Source: Chrysochromulina tobinii (taxonomy: Eukaryota; Haptophyta; Prymnesiales; Chrysochromulinaceae). Taken from it: 36,628 nucleotides of DNA. Location: NCBI GenBank assembly GCA_001275005.1, contig JWZX01003207.1, positions 1 through 36,628 of the forward strand. The letters run 5' to 3'. The position numbers and the translations under genes are program-made. Below, one piece after another: positions 1 through 9,097 of the stretch; the stretch's first letter is position 1; each line of letters begins with the position of its first letter. A model generated the notes under the pieces. That model did no database searches and had not been told where the DNA came from. It saw nothing but the letters and a program-made list of their open reading frames with translations.

Positions 1-1
1 C

Positions 2-1954
2 GCCATCCTTCCGCAGCGCTCGCTCGCATTCGCCTCCACGCGCCATGATGGTCGCCAGCCTGGCGCTCTCAACATTCAACGCGCCGGAGCTTCAAACGGC
101 CCGCGTCCATCCCAATCTGGTACTAACCGCCCGCCCTTTCAAGCCAAGGGTGGCCCGCGAGAGGGCTACAAAGGCAAGCCAAAGGGCGACGGTACTAGTG
201 ACAAGATCAGGTTCGGCCAGTGCAGCTTCTGCGACGCACGCGGCTGTCAGAACGCCGACGACCCCAAGGCCGGCATCGACAAGTGCTCCGTCTTCGGGGG
301 ATGCCCGTGCAAGCCTAACGCCTTGCCCGACGAGAAGCAGTACGTCGAGCTCAGCCGCAAGTTCCTCAAGGACGCCGGCCCGAAGTCCAAGTACCACTCG
401 CCACCTTACCTGAAAGGTATGGAAATCCGATCGAATGTCTGGCAGTTCACGAAAGACCTTGCGCAACACTCTGGGTTGAGTATCGCCTCTCCGGCCACAT
501 CCTCCTCCTCAGGTGTGCGCATCAGCCGCGAGAACCGCCTTCGCCAGGTCGGCAAGTTTCGTACTATGGCCGCCGCCAGCCTGGACGAAGGGGACACCGA
601 GGGTGCCGCGTACCTGTACAAGTGCGCCGATCGGATGGAGCAAGACGACTCCGACGATGAGGACTCCGACGAGACTTCAGAGTGTGCTGCAGTCAACAAC
701 CTCGCTGCTGCGGACAACGAGTTCGTCGGCGCATTCAACAGGCTCGCCCAGGTCGACGCCTTTGACAGAGGCGCGTTCCAAGGAGCAGAAGGGCTCCTTG
801 GCGACATAGGCGACGTGGGCGAGCTCAGCACGATGCAGGGCGTCGACCGCAACTGGGACGTTGCGAACGCCTACGTGCAGTTTCCTATCGAACCCGTCGA
901 GATCGAACTTTCGTTCGATGCCTTCCAACGCGTCGCCTTCAGTGTTGACCATGCGCTCAAGGAATATCGACGCTTCGATCTCAACGCCTCTGACTCTTCG
1001 GATGACGAGCTACCCGCTAAGCGCTTTGACCTCAACGACTCCGACCCCTCGGACGACGAGTCGCCTGACATAGGCCGCCTCTCGATGCTTCAAGGCGGCC
1101 CTTCTTCGCAAGATACCGGACAGGCTGCCGCCGCTCGCCAAGCCGCTGCTGTTGCCAAGGCCGCTGCAGACGCTGCCGCCGACGCCGCCGCGGCCATCCG
1201 GTCGACGAAAAAGGCCGCTAAGGCAGCCCGGACCGCCGCCGCCGATGCTGCCGACGCTGCCCGCGCCCGTGCGACTTACGGCGCCACGACCAAGACCAGT
1301 CTGCCTCCCGGCATCTTCATCGCCTCCACAGACACGATCCTGTTCAGCAACCAGCGTTTCGTCCTCGCTGTCACTCAGAGCCTCGTAGACAGCGGCATCG
1401 CCCCTCACAGCGCCTTGGGCATCGTCTTTGAGATCACAGCCATGCGACGCCACCACGTCCAGGCTCGAATCCCGCCAGAAGGCGTCCAGGCTCGAGTCCC
1501 GCCAGGATGCCTCTTCCAGATTCCGAAGTCTGAGCTCTGGAGAGCCGTGGTGCTCGAGCAGGAGCTCGCGCCAAGATACGTCCCGGCGGTCGGGTCCGAC
1601 GCATTCAGCGATGCTCACCCTCTGTCGACCGCAGCCACTAACGAACAGGAATGGACTCGTGGCCGCCTGGCCCACAAATTCCTCGAAGGTGTCGCGCACG
1701 GCCTGCTCATTGCTCCCAGGCCCGTCTCTGCGCAGCACGCCGGTGACAATGTCCCTCCAGACGATCGCCCCGTGGCGCCGCCTGGCTTTCGCGGCTTTGA
1801 CAGCGGCGATTTCCTCGTTGTCCTCATCGGTGACGGTCGCCTGTCCGGTATCTTGCGAATAAGGGCCGCCTTGAAGCATCGAGAGGCGGCCTATGTCAGG
1901 CGACTCGTCGTCCGAGGGGTCGGAGTCGTTGAGATCAAAGCGCTTAGCGGGTAG
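2..1954 (+). CDS. Mobile-element-like ORF with Cys-rich cluster (5' end outside window)
   Basis: The frame is open from the left edge of the window with no start codon in sight, so this is the 3' part of a longer gene. Its N-terminal part is Gly/Pro/Lys-rich. A Cys cluster follows at about nt 221-313 (C-x2-C-x4-C, then C-x5-C-x-C), resembling a nucleic-acid-binding knuckle but not the standard CCHC form. Next come a Ser/Asp-rich acidic stretch, a paired acidic repeat (each unit containing RFDLN), and an Ala/Lys-rich stretch near nt 1126-1280. Codons end mostly in C or G up to about nt 1440. Beyond that the plus frame looks less like coding and the minus strand looks more so, because the tail runs into an inverted copy of nt 837-1125. 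A gag/pol-type element is my inference; I recognise no reverse transcriptase or integrase motif. Confidence 0.4.
   Translation, partial: AILPQRSLAFASTRHDGRQPGALNIQRAGASNGPRPSQSGTNRPPFQAKGGPREGYKGKPKGDGTSDKIRFGQCSFCDARGCQNADDPKAGIDKCSVFGGCPCKPNALPDEKQYVELSRKFLKDAGPKSKYHSPPYLKGMEIRSNVWQFTKDLAQHSGLSIASPATSSSSGVRISRENRLRQVGKFRTMAAASLDEGDTEGAAYLYKCADRMEQDDSDDEDSDETSECAAVNNLAAADNEFVGAFNRLAQVDAFDRGAFQGAEGLLGDIGDVGELSTMQGVDRNWDVANAYVQFPIEPVEIELSFDAFQRVAFSVDHALKEYRRFDLNASDSSDDELPAKRFDLNDSDPSDDESPDIGRLSMLQGGPSSQDTGQAAAARQAAAVAKAAADAAADAAAAIRSTKKAAKAARTAAADAADAARARATYGATTKTSLPPGIFIASTDTILFSNQRFVLAVTQSLVDSGIAPHSALGIVFEITAMRRHHVQARIPPEGVQARVPPGCLFQIPKSELWRAVVLEQELAPRYVPAVGSDAFSDAHPLSTAATNEQEWTRGRLAHKFLEGVAHGLLIAPRPVSAQHAGDNVPPDDRPVAPPGFRGFDSGDFLVVLIGDGRLSGILRIRAALKHREAAYVRRLVVRGVGVVEIKALSG
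837..1125 (+). repeat. Left arm of a 289-bp inverted duplication
   Basis: This arm is the reverse complement of 1839-2127 with few mismatches, which cluster at its outer edge; I estimate about 97% identity over the inner part by eye. It is coding in the plus direction (a YVQF...VEIEL segment followed by two acidic RFDLN repeats). The inner boundary is sharp at ACCGGACAGGC. Confidence 0.9.
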
Positions 1955-2163
1955 CTCGTCATCCGAAGAGTCAGAGGCGTTGAGATCGAAACGTCGATAT
2001 TCCTTGAGCGCATGGTCGACACTGAAGGCGACGCGTTGGAAGGCATCGGACGAGAGTTCGATCTCGACGGGTTCGATAGCAAACTGCACGTAGGCGTTCG
2101 CAACGTCCCAGTTGTGGCCGATGCCCAGCGCTGCGGAAGGATGGCGCGGATGAGGGGGCTGGC
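1440..2163 (-). pseudogene. Inverted fragment of the same mobile-element-like gene
   Basis: The minus strand is open from just after a TGA near 2165 down past 1440. It reads the duplicated arm first, then an Asp/Glu-rich and Arg-rich stretch with coding-like codon use, then two near-identical 27-nt units (1457-1507, encoding WRDSSLD twice). No ATG start is visible. I read this as a second, inverted and truncated copy of the gene at 2-1954. The 3' limit is a judgement from codon use, because the frame stays open to 1010. Confidence 0.35.
1839..2127 (-). repeat. Right arm of the 289-bp inverted duplication
   Basis: Inverted partner of 837-1125, separated from it by a 713-nt spacer. Read on the minus strand it encodes almost the same peptide as the left arm, with a few substitutions such as Phe to Ser and Ser to Tyr. 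Confidence 0.9.
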
Positions 2164-2909
2164 TTCATCCGCTGAAGAGTCTCAACCCGAATGAGAAGCT
2201 CAGCATCAGCGACTGGCTCATCAAGTTCCGTGCTGCCGCTGGCGACATCTGTTCCATCGCTTTTGCTGATCCAGTTCCACGCGATGAGTTCAGACTGCAC
2301 TTCAACCTGGCTGGCGAAGGCTTCTGGACCGACCTCGACGGCTGGAGCGAAGTCGAGTTCTTCGACGACCTCTACTCCAGATACCTCGTTCGTTACGCCT
2401 TCATCAACGGCGTCGTCGCCTCCTTCCTCATTGGCCACGTCGAGTGGGAAAAAGAGCCTGCACTCGCTCGTTGCATCCGTAACCTGCCAGGCGTGCTCGG
2501 ATGGGCCTCCACCGGCAACGGCAAAGCAATCTATGATTGGCTGGTCAAGCATGGCTCCACCGACGACGCTGCGACGCAGGAGCTCCTCATCACTGAGTGG
2601 TCAACCTACCTTATCGAGGCTCGCCTCACCACGCAGGGCCTCCCTCGAACCAAGGTCGTCTTCCACAACTCGTCGTCGGCAGAGGACGTCATCGACCGCA
2701 TGACGGCGCTTCTCGACCTGTACGAGAAGGTTCCCGAGCATTGCGCAGCTCCGGCACACATCTTCATCAAAGTTGTGGCTCAACTTCTCTCCGAAGATGT
2801 TCTCTCCCTTGGCGACTGGGGCAGGCGCTTCATCATCGACCTCATGACCGGCAAAGGCTCGATCACGTGCACGAGATCAGCATCTTGGGTTGCCACTGGC
2901 AGAGCTTGA
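2154..2909 (+). CDS. Mobile-element-like ORF, possible capsid-like segment
   Basis: The frame opens after TGA at 2151-2153 and runs to TGA at 2907-2909, about 251 codons, with no convincing start near the 5' end. The product is rich in aromatic and acidic helical segments (SDWLIKFRAAAGD, WSEVEFFDDLYSRYLVRY, IYDWLVKHG, DLYEKVPEHC) and has coding-like codon use to about nt 2865. It resembles the helical capsid region of a retroelement gag, but this is impression, not a recognised family match. It could instead be an exon of a host gene. Its 5' edge abuts the inverted duplication, and its last about 15 codons look non-coding where antisense coding begins. Confidence 0.35.
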   Translation, partial: GGWLHPLKSLNPNEKLSISDWLIKFRAAAGDICSIAFADPVPRDEFRLHFNLAGEGFWTDLDGWSEVEFFDDLYSRYLVRYAFINGVVASFLIGHVEWEKEPALARCIRNLPGVLGWASTGNGKAIYDWLVKHGSTDDAATQELLITEWSTYLIEARLTTQGLPRTKVVFHNSSSAEDVIDRMTALLDLYEKVPEHCAAPAHIFIKVVAQLLSEDVLSLGDWGRRFIIDLMTGKGSITCTRSASWVATGRA

Positions 2910-2979
2910 TGGTGAACTTGGGTTTGTCAAAATCGGTGCGCAGTTGTTTGAAGTCGATAGACCAGTTGTCCGCTACCAT
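2863..2979 (-). pseudogene. Short antisense coding-like fragment
   Basis: A 38-residue minus-strand frame with an ATG at 2979 encodes a protein-like peptide beginning MVADNWSIDF and ending MLISCT. It starts exactly where the plus-strand frame at 2154-2909 stops looking coding, so it looks like another inverted piece of the mobile element rather than a gene of its own. Confidence 0.25.
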
Positions 2980-4546
2980 TGAAGAGCCAGTAGTTGACAT
3001 GCTGTTGTACTAAGACGTACTGGTTTCACTGTTAGTATGCTCCACTGAGCTGTGCACTGGCGCCACTGCGCACACGCACAAAGACAAGGACCACCATCGA
3101 GGTCGCTGTCGTCCAGTCACGGAGCAGAGTCAGGGACTGGCTCAGCCCGGATACTTGCCCGGAAAGGCAACTGGACAACCTCGACCATATGATGATCGGT
3201 TACAGACACCCACCACTATTCACACATGAACACGGTTGTGTCAAATAATTGTTGCATGTCCGATGTCGGAACGGAATGTGGGCCGGGCGGCCCTTACGAG
3301 GCCGGGCGGGCGGGGTCTCTCTCGAGTCTCGTGCCGCGCGGTGCGCCGCGCGCGGCCCTTCTCGAAACCGTCTATATGACTATGTACGCCGGTCGTTCGC
3401 CGGTCGTACGGGCGCGCCCCACGCTATCGTATGCCGCTGAGGCTTAAGCTGGGGCCGCTGGGCTCCGGCGTCCACTCGGGATTGGGCATCTTGGGGCCTA
3501 CCCCGCGGACGAGGGCCCCTGGGCCCGTGCGTTTTCCCGCGACGCGTTTTTAGGGCGGGGTGGGTGGTTCCCCAATGGACCGGTGGAGGCTTTGCCCCTT
3601 CCCCCGTCGGACGTCGTGACGTGTTGACCTCGTGAGTGACTTTCCGGCGGCGTGGGGAGCAGGTCGACGACGTGCACTCCCACTCGTCCATGCCCACATC
3701 AAAGAGCAAGCTGAACGCCGTCCACCCAGATGGCAGCTGCACGCGGTACCAGCTGCCGCCCGACAACACGTTCGCTTAGCACGGGCGCGACCCGGGGCGC
3801 GACCGAGTGCAGGCTCGCCGGTGCCTCGTTGCAGTCGTAGTAGCACCTGTTTGCGGTCAGATTGGACAGGCATGACACAAAAGTCCAGGGTAGTGGGTAC
3901 AGGCTCGTACCCATCTACTCGGGGGAACCCCCACGAACCCCATCTATCTCCCCTGAGCGCGTGTAGGGGGTATGGCGGATTGGCCATTGGCGGTGCTATG
4001 CCCTATGGGATCGAAATCACAAAAGGGAAATGGGACTGTGGGAGACACAGTTTCTCCATTCGGGCGAGGAAAGGAGGATTAAGGAGGATTTGCCGTGCCA
4101 TTGCGCGTGTCACCGCACGGCCTGCCCCCGGATGCTTGGCGTGGGGGGGGGGCGATTAAGCTTTAAGGGGGCGACTCGCGCCGTAGGGTGATGGCTTCGA
4201 CGCTTCGAGGTCGGAGGTGCGCGTACGTTAGAATGAAATTCTTTTCTTGTTTTCTTGGATGCCCGGCCGGAGTGAACGCGCCCCGCCCGGGCGGGGCGCG
4301 GGCGGGCGCCGGGGGCGGCGCGGGTCGCGCCCCGCTTCTATCAGGACTTCTATCAGGGCGCCAGGACCCCACATACACGTCGCCGCATGCGACGCGCATC
4401 GCTCACACTCTCGCAAAGCGCCTATTCGTCCATGCTCTCAGAACCACTTTGCACGTGCGCCGCGCGTTTGCGAGACGGGAGCGCTCCGCGTTCGAAAAGA
4501 ACCTCTACACTCGACTACGCTCTGTTCACGTTCTGTGGCTCACCAT
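2980..4546. other. Long stretch with no supported gene
   Basis: About 1.6 kb of GC-rich sequence with G/C tracts (for example 3280-3360, 4130-4160 and 4270-4335). All open frames here are short and low-complexity. I see no tRNA cloverleaf, rRNA block or spliceosomal RNA I recognise. One peptide-like piece, 28 codons starting at ATG 3690, could be a relic of a mobile element. Confidence 0.6.
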
Positions 4547-5368
4547 TTACGGCTGAGCTGGCGTCGCGTAATGCACATCGCAGGGCTCGAAGCTCGTTGG
4601 GCCGCTCAATGTCACGCCTAGACCACTCGACGCTGCGTCCTTGTCGCTGGTGGCCGTCACATCGAAGACGCCAGGTGCCACTGGGTTTGCCATGACTGCC
4701 AAAGCAGGGTTGACGGCGGTGGCAATCGTGGCGGTGGCAAGGGCGACCGGCGGTGCTGGCGGCGGCGGTGCTGGCACTGCGCTGGCGGCCTCAGAGGCGG
4801 CGGCCTCGGCGTCGGCCATCTCATCATCCTGGTTGATTCGGTCGAACATGCCTGCAAACTTTTTCTGCTCGCGCTTGCGCAGCTTCTCAAAGGCGCCGCG
4901 GAGGGAGCGCAGCTCGCGCTTCGCGTCACTGCTTTCAGGCTGGAGCTGTAGCACGCGCTCAAAGTCTGCCTTGGCCTCATCGAGCTCGTTCAGCTGTGCA
5001 TAGCACTTTCCTCGGCGGAAAAGCGCCTTGACATTGTCAGGGTCGATGGCAAGCGCCTTGGTGCAATTGTCGCGCGCCTTGAGGTACTTGGGCCCATGCT
5101 TCATGTGGCACATGGCGAGGTTACAGTAGTGCGCGAGCTTGAGCTCGCGAATCTGCACCATTTCTTCTTGTGTCACCTGCTTGGTCGTCTGGCCAGTGAG
5201 CCCAGGCGGCCCGCCACCTCCGGAAGATGAATAGCCGTTGACGTACATGTAGATCTGGTGGTAGGCAGCGATGGCAGCGGGGTAGTCGCCCTCCTTGAAA
5301 GCTAGGTTCCCCTGCTCCTTGAGCTGCACCGCCGTCAAGATGTTCTTCGTCACTTCTTCACCACTCAT
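4547..5368 (-). CDS. TPR co-chaperone-like protein (FKBP4/TTC9-type TPR domain)
   Basis: The 273-residue product has three tetratricopeptide repeats (about residues 12-46, 74-105 and 108-141) followed by a basic helix that includes KKFAGMF, as in the C-terminal tail of large FKBP immunophilins. The five residues that form a carboxylate clamp for the EEVD tail of Hsp90/Hsp70 are present: K17 and N21 in repeat 1, N83 in repeat 2, K114 and R118 in repeat 3. There is no peptidyl-prolyl isomerase domain. A Gly/Pro loop at residues 47-60 lengthens the turn after repeat 1, and the last about 90 residues are Ala/Pro-rich. A cytosolic chaperone adaptor is inferred. Its start faces the cap methyltransferase gene across about 126 bp, which must hold both promoters. 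Confidence 0.75.
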   Translation of the reverse strand: MSGEEVTKNILTAVQLKEQGNLAFKEGDYPAAIAAYHQIYMYVNGYSSSGGGGPPGLTGQTTKQVTQEEMVQIRELKLAHYCNLAMCHMKHGPKYLKARDNCTKALAIDPDNVKALFRRGKCYAQLNELDEAKADFERVLQLQPESSDAKRELRSLRGAFEKLRKREQKKFAGMFDRINQDDEMADAEAAASEAASAVPAPPPPAPPVALATATIATAVNPALAVMANPVAPGVFDVTATSDKDAASSGLGVTLSGPTSFEPCDVHYATPAQP

Positions 5369-5494
5369 CCTGCTCGCAAACGGGGCAAGTTCGCGGTCCG
5401 ACCCCGCACTGTGGGGAAACTATATGCATCGTCCACTTCTCACACATACCGGTATAGAGAGCGCTTCCCCACCAGTCAACGCGACAGAGGAGGA

Positions 5495-6957
5495 ATGGGC
5501 GATCCTCAGGAATTGCTCGTCGATCTGGCGCGTCCGTACGCGCGGCTGCGGAGTCGCGTGAAAAGTACCGTGGAGCCCCACCCGGCGCTTGAGGCTGCTC
5601 AACTAGAGGCGGTGCGCAAGCTAGCGAGCGCATTCGAAGCAAAATGTGCACATGTTCTCGGTGGCCGGAAGTGGTTTTCTCACTTCGAGGCATGGTTGTG
5701 GACGAGCCGGGGAACGATTGAATTGCAAGACGCGAAAGCTGTGCCAGTGCTAATCATGAATGCAAACGACATCGAGCTGATTCGCAAGCTCAGCGCTGCC
5801 GGCGTCGGCCCCGCGGATGCAGCCAGTATGTGCAATGGCCTTTCGGAGCTCGCAGCGTCTCTGCGCGGGCAGTTGGAGCGCCTGAGCCCACAGCTGCGCG
5901 CCTCTTCCAGGCGTCGTACGCAACACGCCGTCGGCGACGACACCTCTCGTCACACTCACCTGCGCAGGCGTCGACGTGCACTGTACCGAAGAGCACCTTG
6001 AAAAACTTCGACTTCTGTACGAGACCACTTGTGCGAGGCACGCTCGCGCACGAGCTAGGCGAAGAGGGCGTGGGCGCGGCGACAGTCAGCGCTGCAGGTC
6101 GCACTGATAGCGGGCATATCGGCACCCTCGGATTTTTTGATGGCGAGCTCGGTGGCGCAATTGCAGGATCCTTCGGGCCCAGCAGGAAACGTGCCAGGGC
6201 GCAGCCATATCCAATGGTACCGCCCAACTTGCAATCAGCGCCGCAGGGCATGGGCGCCGCGAGCCAGAAAGAGCCCTACGACGAGGCACATTTTGTAGCA
6301 CTCGCCTACTGCTGCCTCGCGCGAGTTCTCGCGCTTCAGGGTGGCCATGAAAAGGCCGGTGGCATGCAGGCCGCGTGTCCCGCCGCCGTCTTTGACTGCC
6401 TCCGCATTCACTTAGGCGTTGCGGCTGAGCTCTTCGCCTCTCCTCTCAACGCCCGTTTTCCGGTATACTGCTCGGCATCGGCCGACGTGGACGCACCCTT
6501 TGGCTCCGTCGGGTCTTTTTTCGACGCCAAGCCTCGCCGTGGGGCCTACCTCGCCAACCCGCCCTTTGCCCCTGTCGTGGTCGATGCGATGTTCGCACGA
6601 ATGGCGAGGCTGCTAAAAATCGCTTGCCGTACCGGCGAGGCTCTCACGTTCGTCGTGGTGATTCCCCACTGGCCTGAAAAGCGATGCTGGCAGGGGCTTG
6701 CAACAAATTGTCACATGCGCTGCCACTTGCTTCTGTTGCAGCAAGAGCACGGGTACGTGGAAGGTGGGCAGCAGTACCAGGCCGAGCAGCGTTGGCGACC
6801 TTCGAACCACGACAGCTCCGTCTTCTTTCTCCAGTCCGACGAGGCGGCGGCGGCGATCCCAGTCACGGCAGCCGTTCAGCGGGCGGTCCGCGATGCCTTT
6901 CAGAGCCACTGCACGCGCAGCAAACGCTTCGCTCGTCGCGCCAGTAGCGCGGACTAA
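5495..6957 (+). CDS. PCIF1-like mRNA cap-adjacent adenosine N6-methyltransferase (spliced)
   Basis: PCIF1/CAPAM methylates N6 of a 2'-O-methyladenosine next to the mRNA cap, in the nucleus. The last exon carries the family signature: AVFDCLRIHLGV, FASPLNARFPVYCSA.AD.D..FGS, the catalytic NPPF motif at nt 6556-6567, a VVVIPHW strand, and a conserved H-SSVFFLQ end. The homologous reading moves through three frames. Two GT-AG introns fit exactly, both 85 nt: 5826-5910 (GTATGT...CTTCCAG) and 6098-6182 (GTCGCA...GGCCCAG). The joined frame gives about 430 residues from ATG 5495. Exon 2 contributes VTLTCAGVDVHCTEEHLEKL, which fits the helical domain before the catalytic core. I see no WW domain, unlike animal PCIF1. 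The introns are predicted from frame and motif; the second acceptor is less certain. Confidence 0.8.
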
Positions 6958-7254
6958 CCCAAGCGCCGAGCTCAGAGCGAAAGGCGCACCCCCAGAGCGC
7001 CAGCCGGCAGCCGCGCAGTCCCCTGCCTCGGCCTCTCCCGGGCGCCACACCGCCGCATCGAACCGCCGCAATTGTCTTTAGCGATTCGGTATGCGCTATC
7101 GCTCTCTCTCCGTCGGCGTCGCGGACGGACGCTGTCTCGCTCTGCGCGCTCACGGCGCGGTGTCGTGTGGTGTCACATAGTGGACTTGTGAGTTTGTGAA
7201 GGCCTGAAGTTAAGCGAACTCGTAAATTTATGTGGGGTGCGCATATGTAGTATC

Positions 7255-8409
7255 TCAGTCGCGGTAGAGCGGTCCCGCGCTCGGCAGCGGCACCATTTTC
7301 CCGGCTCCTCCATTAGACCTCGCGCTATTTTCTGGGATCTTAGGCGTGCGCTTCGTTTGCGATCCTGCTGGACGTGCTGTCGCGCTGGCTCGTGGCTGGG
7401 GCGCTCGAATCGCGACGCGTTCAGTCTTGGAGTTTGGTGAGCCCCGCTGCTCTTCGATGGCATCCATCCCGTCAGCCATACCCACAAGCCACTGTGGCCG
7501 CGCGCCGGCAAGCCGAGCTTGCTCTCGCCACTGAGTGTTGCCGAAAGTGATGTTGCTCAGTGCTCTGGCGCCCCACTCCTGGATGCCGGCTTCCTTGCCG
7601 TAGAAGCGCATCGCGTTGATAATGACAGGAAGAGCACCCGCGTCGACCGCCGCCTCTTTGCGAGCCTTGCCTTCTTCAACGGCAATCCGCTTCCGCTCTG
7701 CCTCCGCCTTCTCCTCATCAGTCACCGCTTCGTCACCTTTGCCGCGGTCGGCACCGCCCACGCTAACCGTGATGCTTCGGCACACATTGCCGAGGGCAAA
7801 GCAGCCGTACTCTTGCACAGCTGCATCCGCGCTGTGAGAGCGCATACCGCTCACGATGGCCGAGATGGCGCACGCATCAGCGGCTTGCTGCTTGCGTCGC
7901 AGCCCGTCTTCATCGGCTGCAAAGCAAATGTTGCCGATTGCAAAGCAGCCGTACTCAATCACAGCTGGTGTGTCTACATGCGTTTGCATTCCGTTCACGA
8001 TCGCAGGGAGTGCGCCCGCGTTCGCAGCAACCTGCTTGCGCTCCACACCTGGCTCGTCCATACCTGCAACAATGTTGCCGATTGCAAGACAGCAAACACC
8101 TGTTACCTCAGAGCTTCCTCTATGATGAGTCATCGCCTTGACGAGAGCAGGCAACGCACCCGCATCCGCTGCAGATTGGCGTCGCTGTGGGCCATAGCTC
8201 ATGGCCTTCCAGCGATCACATACTGCGTCCACAACCCGCTCATCCTCGAAAAATTGCTCTAGAGCACGTACAGCAGCGTGCACTGGCATGGACAAAACTT
8301 CCATACGATTTGGTGGAGCACGACGTCCCGAACTACCACCGACCAGCATACTGCGCAGGTCGGCAAGCTCGCTCGATTCGTCCTGCGCCGCATCTTTCGC
8401 CTGGCGCAT
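7255..8409 (-). CDS. Armadillo-repeat protein
   Basis: The 384-residue protein contains about five ARM-type repeats between residues 65 and 315. They are seen in repeated patterns such as ADAGALPALVKAM, VIEYGCFAIGNIC, VQEYGCFALGNVC and IQEWGARALSNITFG. Between repeats there is a charged insert (about residues 220-250) rich in Lys, Glu and Ala. The last about 65 residues are basic and low in complexity, with no domain I know. ARM repeats form a superhelix that binds partner proteins; the partner cannot be told from the sequence. There is no signal peptide or membrane segment. It shares the GMR-H-S....VQE-GC pattern with the ARM part of the gene at 32651-36179, which helped to detect the frame break there. 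Confidence 0.8.
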   Translation of the reverse strand: MRQAKDAAQDESSELADLRSMLVGGSSGRRAPPNRMEVLSMPVHAAVRALEQFFEDERVVDAVCDRWKAMSYGPQRRQSAADAGALPALVKAMTHHRGSSEVTGVCCLAIGNIVAGMDEPGVERKQVAANAGALPAIVNGMQTHVDTPAVIEYGCFAIGNICFAADEDGLRRKQQAADACAISAIVSGMRSHSADAAVQEYGCFALGNVCRSITVSVGGADRGKGDEAVTDEEKAEAERKRIAVEEGKARKEAAVDAGALPVIINAMRFYGKEAGIQEWGARALSNITFGNTQWREQARLAGARPQWLVGMADGMDAIEEQRGSPNSKTERVAIRAPQPRASATARPAGSQTKRTPKIPENSARSNGGAGKMVPLPSAGPLYRD

Positions 8410-8611
8410 CTATTTCGATTTTCGCGATCGAGAGAAAGTACAAAACAAAAGAGGTCAAAACGAGAAGTGTGAACGGCGAGACCCATGTATGAACTCCAAA
8501 CTCGGGAGGGGGGGCACCCGCCGACATGGACGGGGAACCCGCCAGATGGAGGCGATCCAAGGGGCAACCCTTCTTCACCAGAGAGAGTCGTTCAGCACAT
8601 CTGGACATCAA

Positions 8612-8619
8612 CAGTTCAA
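8612..8619 (+). repeat. Left target-site duplication of the MITE
   Basis: CAGTTCAA directly abuts the left terminal inverted repeat and matches 9090-9097. Confidence 0.85.
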
Positions 8620-9089
8620 TTGGGGTGTCTAAGAGTTTCGAATGGCTGCCATAGGAAATTTCGAGGCCATAATTTCGAATCGTGTGTGTCAAATTCAATA
8701 AAATTTCGTTTTTTCTCTTCGCTCCAGCTATGGCAAATTTCGTGGATTTCACCCCGGATCAATTCGTACTGCGGTGAGCAATACGCAGAACCCCACCCAC
8801 ACGCACTCACGACTCAGCGCGGCACACACTATAACAATGTCACTATTTTACCAGACCATTACAGTACGTCAGTACCCGGCTCTGACCTCTGTGAGGGCGG
8901 GGGATTCTGAAAGCCTTTGTTACGCTCGCCCCGGGGTTGAAACGTTGAATTGAGGTTCAGGCTCAGCCAACAGCACGCTCGTTGTACTTGAGCGAGAGCG
9001 GTGTGTGGCAAATTTCGAAAAATTTCGGCGCCTGCGGCGCCTCTGCCAAATTTTTCTCTAAATTTCGCGAAACTCTTAGACACCCCAAC
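8620..9089. mobile_element. MITE with 21-bp perfect terminal inverted repeats
   Basis: The left end, 8620-8640 (TTGGGGTGTC... ending GTTTCG), is the exact reverse complement of the right end at 9069-9089. Both ends are flanked by the direct repeat CAGTTCAA (8612-8619 and 9090-9097). An 8-bp target duplication points to a hAT-type transposase acting in trans. The 470-bp body has no coding frame of note. Subterminal copies of AAATTTCG lie near 8657, 8700, 8738, 9007 and 9061, as expected of transposase binding sites. It is AT-rich compared with its surroundings. The exact target-duplication length is ambiguous because the first TIR bases resemble the flank. Confidence 0.9.
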
Positions 9090-9097
9090 AGTTCAAC
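9090..9097 (+). repeat. Right target-site duplication of the MITE
   Basis: CAGTTCAA directly follows the right terminal inverted repeat and matches 8612-8619. Confidence 0.85.

Noticed and set aside
3690-3776. A 28-codon plus-strand peptide (starts MPTSKSKLNAV)
   Set aside because: It looks protein-like but is too short and isolated to call a gene; it may be a relic of a mobile element.
4200-4260. Passage with GAATGAAATTCTT, reminiscent of part of small-subunit rRNA
   Set aside because: Only about a dozen bases agree and the surrounding sequence does not match any rRNA region I know.
4188-4560. Several overlapping open frames in GC-rich DNA
   Set aside because: Arg/Ala/Pro/Gly-rich low-complexity translations in several frames at once are what GC-rich non-coding DNA gives.
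7519-8262. Long plus-strand open frame over the ARM gene
   Set aside because: It is antisense to a clear ARM-repeat gene and has no protein-like pattern of its own.
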